This document shows positions 56,257 to 64,000 of a stretch of DNA of 64,000 bases, one piece after another. Under the pieces are notes generated by a model, which saw only the letters and a list, made by a program, of their open reading frames with translations, was not told where the DNA came from and made no database searches. A program made the position numbers and the translations under genes. Location of the stretch: assembly GCF_027744825.2 (NCBI RefSeq), contig NC_071342.1, forward strand, positions 19,502,001-19,566,000. Reading direction: 5' to 3'. The stretch comes from Synchiropus splendidus. Its lineage: Eukaryota > Chordata > Actinopteri > Syngnathiformes > Callionymidae. Each line of letters starts with the position of its first letter. Positions within the stretch are counted from its first letter, which is position 1.

Positions 56257-58338
56257 TCAGTTGACTTTTTCAAAATACTCCTTGGATCCGTCAGGAGTGG
56301 GTTTGATCTATGAAACAAGGGAGCAGGATTCAGAGGGCGCAGTGTCGGGAGGCGGAAGGTGAGCATGTGTGGAACTCACAGTGGGAGAGTCCGGGGTCCA
56401 GCTGGCGGGACAGACTTCCCCATGTGTCTCCACGTACTGGAAGGCTTTGACCAGCCGAAGCGTCTCGTCCACGCTGCGGCCCACCGGCAGGTCGTTCACA
56501 CTCATGTGCTTCACCACACCGTTGGGATCGATGATGAACAAACCCCTGACAGAGATAAGGCTTCAACTTCAAGTGCCTTTGTGAGGACCCTTGTGCGTCC
56601 TCACCTCAGTGCAATTCCTGGACCCTCCAGCAGGACACCGTAGTCTCTGGAAATCTGCTTGTTGAGATCGGACAGCAGAGGGATGTGGATGCTGCCCAGA
56701 CCTCCAGCCTGTCACACAGCACCAGACATTTGAAACGCTTGTCCACATCTTATAGTGAATCAGAGATGTGTGACTCAAAACAGGCCACTGAAATTAACAG
56801 TTGACACTGGATTACAACCAACAGTCTGAATGTATCAGCCAAACATTAAGAATGTCAGCGGCAACACCTCTGTTGTCTCGCCCATTAAAAGCAGGCGCCC
56901 TAGTTCTGCATTGAAAGAATCTCACCTTGCGGGACGTGTTGGTCCAGGCCAGGTGTGTGAAGTGAGAGTCCACCGACACAGCCACCACCTCACAGTTGAT
57001 ATCGTGGAACTCGTTGGCCTTGTTGCTGAAGGAGATGATTTCCGTCGGACACACAAAGGTGCTGCAGGAGAGCAGCAGAGGGTCTGGTTAGGCACGAAGA
57101 GCACGGACTGGTGAACAAGTCCGGACTCACAAGTCGAGCGGGTAGAAGAACAGAACCAGGTATTTGCCCTTGAAGTCCTCCAGACTCATCTCTTTGAAGT
57201 CCCCGTTGTGCACGGCGGTGGCTTTGAAAGGCGGAGCAGGTTGGGTGACGGCGGCCGCCCACCTGTGAGCGCCTGGAGAGAAGCACCGGTGAGAGTGAGC
57301 TGAGCTGGCGGGACAGCACCATCATCCTGATGAGGACGTACCGGTGGAGAAGCAGGCTCTCTGAAGCGCTGGAGCAGCCGCCAGGCTTTCAGTTCGAGTG
57401 GCCGCCGTCGCCACCGCTCTCATCTGCAACATGACATGAACATCCGCTTCATTCACGTTTCCACCTGATATTCGACCCCAATGACATAACTTCACACTAG
57501 CGATGGGTCTCCCAACACCAATGTGCTTTAAGACAATCATGTGACCGATGAACAGTGTCGACTGCCGTGTGGAACCATTTTGATCTCCTATCGGAATACA
57601 ATGCATTCATTTCAATCTCCTTGTTTTACCCAGTTTGTCTCAGATTTTCGACTTGTCTTGTTCCAGTCTAATTCAAATTCATTTCAGGTCACTGTTAGTT
57701 CACTATTCACGTTGTTTTTGGCAAGAAACACAACACACTTAATTTAGACAATTTGAAAACATTGGAAAAACGTTTTTTTTTTCATAAAAATTTGTCCAAA
57801 AACCATCCTCATTCACATCGTTTTCACATTAAGATACATGCTCACAACATTTAAAGATATGGAATAATACTTTCATAATACTAATGAATGTGGAGACTTG
57901 AGACTTGAGATGATTCAGTCTGTCGAGTAGGTTGACTGCATAATGTCCAACAGTGTGTGCGCTTTATGACGCCTCATTCACCCATCTCTACTTCACACCA
58001 AAATCCCATTATCACTGTCATTTTGGACTAATTTCAGCATTATGAACCAAAACTTGGGTTTAATTTACACAACATGTGTGGGTCTAGGTCCAACCACGTG
58101 CGTCCAGTTTGCGGCCGCAGACCAGAGGTTTCACCAACAGGTGCTCCGGCTCCGTAAAAAGTGCGCCACAAATAACGCCCGCATGGAAAAGCTCGGTAAT
58201 GTCGTGGTTTGCGGCTACACGAGGCCGTTGTGAAATCAAAGCGAGCGAGGTAAAAGGTCAACGAAGTGACGCACGCTCGAGATTGAATGAGTTTGAACTT
58301 ACAGACGTCCTGAGAAGTGTCCCGAGTCTGGCCGCCAT
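56257..58338 (-). CDS. prdx3: Mitochondrial peroxiredoxin 3 (7 exons, 238 aa)
   Basis: Thioredoxin-dependent typical 2-Cys peroxiredoxin that removes H2O2 in the mitochondrial matrix. Exons (5' to 3'): 58338-58303, 57423-57342, 57272-57131, 57061-56926, 56708-56605, 56545-56380, 56307-56257 (717 bp). Residues 1 to about 40 form an Arg/Ala/Ser-rich mitochondrial presequence with almost no acidic residues, poorly conserved as usual. The peroxidase fold has peroxidatic Cys91 in FTFVCPTE and resolving Cys212 in HGEVCPASW. The GGLG motif (134-137) and the C-terminal YF (233-234) are both present, the signature of hyperoxidation-sensitive eukaryotic Prx. The ATG (CCAACATGGCGGCC) overlaps a YY1-like word. 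Arranged head-to-head with sfxn4 over 432 bp and tail-to-tail with tm9sf3. Confidence 0.96.
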
Positions 58339-58770
58339 GTTGGATGATGACGTCAAGGGGCGGGAGCAGACCAAAGAGGGCGCGTGGGTGACATAACCTT
58401 GACGCATTTGTGCGCCAAATAATGAACACAATTAAAGCACATCATTAAAAAAAAACATTTGAAATGTAAACACGGCTTACGACAATGATAACTAAGATTG
58501 TAAGATTATATTTTTAAATCAAAAGATTATTAGACTAGAGTTATTATATATTATATATTAGAGTATTATATACGTAATTAATCAAATACTTTTCAGCAAA
58601 AAACCCTTGTGAATGTGTTTCCGCCGGAACGCCTCGAATACAATTAACGTGGGGCGTGAAGGCGTCTCGCTGTAGCCACGTGACTAAACCCGGAAGTGTC
58701 GGGACTTGACCTCAGCGGCGTGATCGTTGCCATGATGTAAATATTCTGTCAAGCTGACATCGCTGTCGCC
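58339..58770. promoter_or_regulatory. Bidirectional prdx3/sfxn4 promoter
   Basis: 432 bp separate the two start codons. On the prdx3 side lie a perfect CRE, TGACGTCA (58348-58355), and a GC box, GGGGCGGG (58357-58364). On the sfxn4 side lie an E-box CACGTGAC (58677-58684) and an ETS/NRF-2-type CCGGAAGTG (58690-58698). The middle is AT-rich (58400-58610), so each gene probably has its own core with shared regulatory DNA. No TATA box sits at a canonical distance. Confidence 0.65.
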
Positions 58771-61687
58771 ATGGATACCAACTTGCTTTATTGGCAAACG
58801 CACGGACAGGTAACAGTCACGAAGAAACCCCCCTTCATTCATGCATTCATCCATTCTTCTCCTCTGGCTCAGTCGTTCCTCAGCAGGCTGAAGATCTGGG
58901 CTGACCTGCTGGACCCCGTCCTGCTGCTCTCCACACAGGTGCGCCGTCATCTCCGCTTGTCACATCCAGATAATTGTAACTGTGAATCTGTGTGTCTCAG
59001 CATGAGGTCGAAGAGGCCCATAGTCTTCTGGGAAGTGATGCCAGCCAACAAGTAAGATGACTGATCCACATCGCATCATGATGAAGTCCAATAACAACGG
59101 CTGTTTCCCTTCCTCCAGAATCAACAAGCGACGCACCTTTCTCTTGTGAGTGTTGACTCCCTCTCTATTGACGGCACAAACTTCCTTCATTCATTCCCAA
59201 CATTCCCTTCTGCACTCGCAGTCTTCCGTCCACGCAGCGTCTGGCACCGTGCTTCCACTGGCCTTCAGGCCTCCAGGTAGGTGGCGTGCAGACCTGTTCT
59301 GGAGCTCCAACCCTGCTAACTTGTGCCTCTGCTTCACAGCACTGTTGCCGCTGTGCACCCCAGTGGTGAGTCTGACATCCCATAATAACCACGTGACGAA
59401 GCTGACCCTGCTCTCCGTGTGCAGGTCATGGCCAGTTTTCTACCTCACACCACCGTCAGAACGGCTCTGCTCTGCCAGGTGAGCTTGCAGCAGCACGTCA
59501 GACGTGTCCACGTCCAGTCGTGACCTGTGACTCCGTGTGTTGCAGTTCCCAGTCCAGTTCTACATGGCTGGCTTCACACAAGCCAACAGAAGTTCTCTGG
59601 AGGTATGTGCACATGAGGCACAGAATCGTGCTGGTGACCCTGAACGCAGCACAGTGATGTGAGTTTTATCCAGAGTCAACTCTGGACTTGCCATCACTGG
59701 ATGCTCTGTCAGGACTTGAGAGCATCACAGCACAGTCTCCTGACCTGCTCCTTCAACTGTGGCTGTTGGTCCTCTTTGTCTCTCACCCAGGAGAAGATGC
59801 CTCCGAGCCAGACGCTGTTGATGGCTGGAACCGTCACCTACGCAACTTGTGCCGGGGTGTGTATTTGTTTTTTACAAATATGACTTGTTATTTTTGATGT
59901 TTATTAGCTTAAAGTTCTTGTGTTTCACACTGATCACGTCTTGGTCTCTTCATATCAGAATTTGTGTTGGATTTATTGATATTGATTGTCATCTCTCCAG
60001 GCTCTTCCTCAGATCATCATCAACAGACTTGGCATCAGCGCCGCAGGAGCCCAGAGTTTCCTGAGGAACGTCTGTCCCATCCCCATCTCAGGTGACTCGC
60101 CCGTCTATTTTCAATCTGAAGTGGAGGAAGCTAAAAAGTTTACTCTCCAGCTGCTCTTGCTGCATTCTCCGTGTACGTCATCCGGAATCAGGAGACTGAA
60201 GACGGGATCCAGGTGTTCGACGGGAGCGGGAACCTTGTGGGAGTCTCTCCAGCAGCGGGACGGAAGGTCAACCTCTTTCCATCTCTCCTCTTTCTTTATA
60301 GCCAAATATTTGTGTTTTAAATGTATTTTCTTCATAAACATAGCATCGTGTTCCACTTAACTGACAGAGAACGTTAAACACATCTTAACAACTGTCCTCT
60401 TCAAGTCCTCACTCTCCACATCTGTGAAGATCAGTGGTTGTTTTTGGTCCAACACTGCCTCTCCCCTCCATCTTGCTAACTTCCTCAGTATCTTCCTCTG
60501 GTGTGTTGTACCATACTCATCACTCCCCTGGTGTCTCTGTCCAGGCAGTGAAGGAGACTGCTCTGTCCAGAGCAGTGATGTTTGGAACGACGGCTGCCGT
60601 CCCTCAGCTGCTGGTCTCCCTCTTGAAAAGGTCAGTCAGTTTCCATGTATGATCATCGCCATGAAACCAAACTAAAGGGCAACATAATCTAAACCAGCTC
60701 AACCTTCCAGAACTAGACGGTTCCAGAAGAGCCCCCGGCTGTTGGGTCCGCTCCGAACCATGGGCACCATGCTTGTGTTCCAGCTGATGATCCCAGTGTC
60801 GCTCAGCCTCTTTCCTCAGCTGGGAACGGTGAGATGAGAACTGACTCCTGCACTCAGCTGAAGAAGCTCTAAACCAGGGATTCTTGACCACAGGGCCGGG
60901 GCCCATGGGTGGGGCCGTGAGCACCCACCCGAAGGGGCCACTAAAAGTTTTTTTGTTTTACACCTCTGGGCCACAGGACGCTGAGCTTTAATACATGTAG
61001 CGTGTCACTGAATTGACTTGACAGCTGCAAATCTGTGATAGTTACTAACTATGGAGAAGTTCTTGAAAAGAAAAAATGATAAAGTAAGTGACCTGTTGAC
61101 ACAGTTTTGAATATTAATTAGAAGATTTTATGGCGATTGAAGATTTTATTTACACTTCACTTCTTTGGAGTTTAAATAAAATATAATACTTTTTATTTTA
61201 TGATATTTAGACATGGTTTTATTATATTTATTCAGAAATTCAGAAATTTTATTAATTTTTTCCAATTTTCTCAACAGTTTGCATCAAGTGTATTTTCTTT
61301 CTTTAGTAAATTTGATGAATATGACTTACACCTGGTTCTGCTGCTGGTTGGACTTTTCTATGACAAATATCTTTGCGATGAGCACATGGTTTCTTGTCAT
61401 TTCACAAGGTTTTGGTTTGTTTACATGTAAGTAGATTAAATATAGTTATTGATCACAAATGAAATCAAGAGTAATGAATCAGTTCTATTACTTGAATGGG
61501 CCCCAGGCCCATTTGTTCTGGGAAAGGTGGGCCCCCAGATCAAAAAGGTTCAGAACCCCTGCTCTAAGCTACAGAACTCTCGCGCGTCACTGTTCTGTCT
61601 TCTCTTCAGATAAAGACGGAGAGTCTGGAGCAGGAGCTGTCTGCCTCATCGCCAGACTCCCAGCTCTACTACCACAGAGGACTGTGA
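58771..61687 (+). CDS. sfxn4: Sideroflexin 4 (14 exons, 309 aa)
   Basis: Inner mitochondrial membrane protein of the sideroflexin family. SFXN4 is required for respiratory complex I assembly rather than being a proven serine carrier. Exons: 58771-58809, 58873-58938, 59001-59051, 59119-59145, 59222-59276, 59340-59365, 59425-59478, 59546-59602, 59791-59856, 60001-60091, 60151-60266, 60545-60630, 60711-60828, 61610-61687 (930 bp). The order of blocks matches human SFXN4: SFLSRLKIWADLLDP near the N-terminus, LPLAFRPPALLPLCTPV, AGFTQANRSSLE, LLMAGTVTYA, FDGSGNLVGVS, and a C-terminus in LYYHRGL close to the human YHRGV ending. Several hydrophobic segments fit five membrane helices. Microexons of 26 and 27 bp are present. 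The N-terminus is shorter than human. The last intron is almost filled by a hAT MITE. AATAAA follows at 61943-61948. Confidence 0.92.
60875..61561. mobile_element. hAT-type MITE in the last sfxn4 intron
   Basis: The left terminus CAGGGATTCTTGACC (60875 on) and right terminus GGTTCAGAACCCCTG (ending 61561) are inverted repeats of each other with two or three differences. They match the CAGGGGTTCTCAACC-type ends of Charlie-like hAT elements. An 8-bp duplication with one mismatch flanks it: CTCTAAAC (60867-60874) and CTCTAAGC (61562-61569). The 687-bp interior has no transposase. It lies wholly within intron 13 (60829-61609), ending 40 bp before the last exon's acceptor. Confidence 0.85.
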
Positions 61688-61942
61688 CCAACACCTGGAC
61701 GCCACTCTGAAGCCCACACAGGTTTATTTCAGTACAATATGAAACATTTAGAGAGGATCATGAAAATACAGCATATCTGTGAGGCGCTGGGTGCCAGCTG
61801 CTATAAATACACGTCTGTTATTCAGTTAATATCACACACACAAAGTCTGTCTGAGTTACAAAAGTCTGTGGTGACTGGAGCTGTGCCACTCCAGTCTGCT
61901 GTCTGTTCTCCACTCTGCCCGAGGAAAATGAGTCTTTCCTGA

Positions 61943-61948
61943 AATAAA
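61943..61948 (+). terminator. sfxn4 poly(A) signal
   Basis: AATAAA 256 bp after the sfxn4 stop codon. Confidence 0.6.
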
Positions 61949-62065
61949 CCCATTGAGTTGTGGTTTCTTCTATTTCATTTATATGTTGGCACAAAACAGG
62001 TTGATAAAGGAGAATCCGTTGCTCCGGTGACCAGTCATGACTCAAATGGGCAGACAGCACCTGGT

Positions 62066-62071
62066 TTTATT
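62066..62071 (-). terminator. Candidate dennd10 poly(A) signal
   Basis: AATAAA in minus-strand sense, about 200 bp past the dennd10 stop. Confidence 0.5.
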
Positions 62072-62267
62072 TCAATTTCATTTTGTTTCTGACCTTTCCA
62101 CATTGTCTGTACCTTTCATGTGTTCATCATCTCTTTACTTAAGATATGTGTTGTTCTCCTGTGCGTGTGGTTTCCATCTCACTTGTTTCAGTGTGAATGG
62201 AAATTTTGTCACGTGTGACCTTGGCTGGAGGTCACAGAGGGTCCTGACCTCTGACAAGGGAAGTGTC

Positions 62268-63956
62268 TCAGATGAGTAAGAGCTGCTCGGCGGCTGCCAG
62301 GTGGAACAGGAAGTTCTCTGTGGGCGGAGGGAAGTGGCGCTTCTTCAGGCTGTCCAGAGTGAGTTTGGAGCCCTCACACTCTTGGGCCAGAGCCAGCAGG
62401 TTCGCCAGAATCTCCTTTGTCTTCACGGAGATGTCCTGCATGTGTGGACACACCTGGTCATTACCACAGCCCAAACAGTCGGCAGAGTGGTTTCTCACCT
62501 TGATGACCTGGCTGTCCGACTTCTCCGGGTCTTCAGCGGACTGGACGATGAGGTGACCGATGTCCTTGTGAAGCTTCCCCATGCTCATGGCCTCTGCGGG
62601 GAGAGAGAGAGCATGAGTGCCACTGCTCCGAGAGACGAGATCAGGCTGGACCTTTGGCGCTCTGGGAGACTGTGATGACACTGTCCGGGAGGTTCACATA
62701 AACATCGAACAAGTCCGATCTGTTGCCCACTTCTGGGTCCACAAATCCTGCTATGTACCCTGCGGAGCAGAAGATGGAGAAGACTCAGGATGAGCTCTCA
62801 GGCGGCACATGGTGTCAGATCAATAACCAGCATGGGGCGCCTCACCGGGGACTTTCCTCAGATCCTCCAGCTCAGGGTCTGTCAGGTGGACGTACGGGTG
62901 CAGGATGGACCAGTCCTTCCTGTGCCACGTCAGAGCTGGGAGAACTCTGAGGAGGAGGAGAAGAAACCACCACTTCTTGTCGTTCATCCAGATTGGAATT
63001 CAAGTTGTAGTGTAACTTCAAGGAGTCACTATGTTATTGGCAGTATCTATTACTACCAGCAGGTGGCAGTGGTGCCAGGTGGCTGGCCCACATGCTCAGA
63101 TCTCCAGTGAGAGGACGGCAGTTCCTCATGTTTACCTGGTGAACTCCAGCAGGGCCTCAATGCGGGGATGGTGAACCACAATCCTCTTCTTCAGCATGAG
63201 AGCGGTGTAGAGGATAATGGTCTCCAGACCAAACTGAGAAACCACATCTGAGGACGAGTCGACTTTTCACTCTTCTTTCATTTCACTTGTCGTCGGGATT
63301 GTCACAGAGCTACAGCTTCCAGAAAAGGTTGATCCTTTTGCTGCTCACCTTTGACTGATCCAGCCAAGTAGGCCTTCCTGACATCGTAGTCCCGGATGAC
63401 GAAGGAGCCGTTCTCATCACTCTGGCAGATGCCTTTGGTGAGGACGGCCATGTACGCCTCCATCATGTTCACCGGGCTCCCGTGTTTCATGTATGTCCTG
63501 AAGATACAATGAGTGTCACGGTTACCACTTTTTGTGAGAAGCTGAAATATGTTAACGTTCACTAATGTTCGTGACGACCAAGTGGAGCAGAGCAGATGAT
63601 AAAGGACAACGTACCGGCATAGTATCCGACTCAGGGCAGCGTACTTCTCAGGGTTGAAGTCTTTTGACGTAATAACTAGTGAAAAGTGAGTGACCTAGAA
63701 GAAAATCCATCTTGAAGCCAACATGAAACAGATGTGCGGCCCAATTGCTGCTGCATTACCTTGGTCAGGGCGGTAGGTTCTTGAACTTCAAGTGTAGTGA
63801 TATAATACCAGGTACGACAAAACTGGCCGAACACAAAGGTGTGGAAATGTCCTCCTCCTTGGATCAGACAGCACTTTCTGAGCAGGACCTCCCTCAGGTC
63901 TGGTCCCACAGAAGGGTAACACCAAACCCACAAGGTGTCTCCATTCACATCCTTTT
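62268..63956 (-). CDS. dennd10: DENN domain-containing protein 10 (FAM45), partial: first exon outside window
   Basis: DENN-family regulator reported to act on late-endosome homeostasis and Rab27 in mammals. Exons in window (5' to 3'): 63956-63760, 63694-63615, 63497-63349, 63247-63136, 62946-62846, 62759-62652, 62593-62499, 62435-62268. They total 1010 bp, in frame after one base from the missing exon. Blocks match human DENND10 in order: [134 protein letters not shown], and a C-terminus ending [21 protein letters not shown]. The acceptor at 63956 (CCCAG|AAAAGG) shows that about 20 N-terminal residues lie beyond 64000. It converges on sfxn4, as in human 10q26.11. Confidence 0.93.
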
Positions 63957-64000
63957 CTGGGTGAAACATTTGATTAGAATCTGCTGAGCGGTGTTGTCCG

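Larger units (their letters stand above)
61688..62267. other. Convergent 3' UTR region of sfxn4 and dennd10
   Basis: Contains the sfxn4 poly(A) signal AATAAA (61943-61948, plus) and a dennd10 candidate (TTTATT at 62066-62071, i.e. AATAAA on minus). The predicted transcript ends are about 100 bp apart without clear overlap. Confidence 0.6.

Overview
The window looks like nuclear DNA of a ray-finned (teleost) fish. Vertebrate-type split genes carry GT-AG introns, many of them only 55-120 bp. The proteins read as orthologues of human genes, and the intergenic DNA is AT-rich with long AT and GT microsatellites and fish-type transposon debris. The species cannot be named from the sequence.

Six protein-coding genes were reconstructed exon by exon; in every case phases join and the reading frame stays open. 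Left to right: (1) pcbp4, minus strand, 9251-20034, 12 coding exons, 433 aa, a triple-KH poly(C)-binding protein; (2) mocos, plus, 26177-34540, 15 exons, 838 aa, molybdenum cofactor sulfurase; (3) an ABHD12B-like serine hydrolase, plus, 36260-43226, 13 exons, 352 aa; (4) tm9sf3, plus, 45628-54274, 15 exons, 586 aa; (5) prdx3, minus, 56257-58338, 7 exons, 238 aa, mitochondrial peroxiredoxin; (6) sfxn4, plus, 58771-61687, 14 exons, 309 aa, complex I assembly factor. A seventh gene, dennd10, enters from the right on the minus strand (62268-63956; first exon outside the window). A CpG-containing, apparently non-coding first exon of an unidentified minus-strand gene may lie at 1342-1600.

Layout: 1-9250 is intergenic, with a degenerate TAG-repeat domain and a small LINE insertion. 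9.2-20 kb is pcbp4, whose introns hold a larger LINE 3' fragment, AT microsatellites, an AT-centred palindrome and a perfect 20-bp hairpin just after a 5' splice site. 20-26 kb is intergenic between the divergent pcbp4 and mocos. 26-55.5 kb is a co-oriented trio (mocos, abhd12b-like, tm9sf3). 55.5-64 kb is compact: tm9sf3 and prdx3 converge, prdx3 and sfxn4 share a 432-bp head-to-head promoter, and sfxn4 and dennd10 converge. The order PRDX3-SFXN4-DENND10 matches human 10q26.11, so this block is ancient synteny.

The genes do not form one pathway. prdx3 and sfxn4 are both mitochondrial and share a promoter with CRE, GC-box, E-box and ETS-type motifs. Four DNA-transposon or LINE insertions were delimited by terminal repeats and/or target-site duplications. 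No prokaryotic-type system, CRISPR array or clear tRNA/rRNA gene was seen. The strongest unexplained signal is the intronic hairpin of pcbp4.
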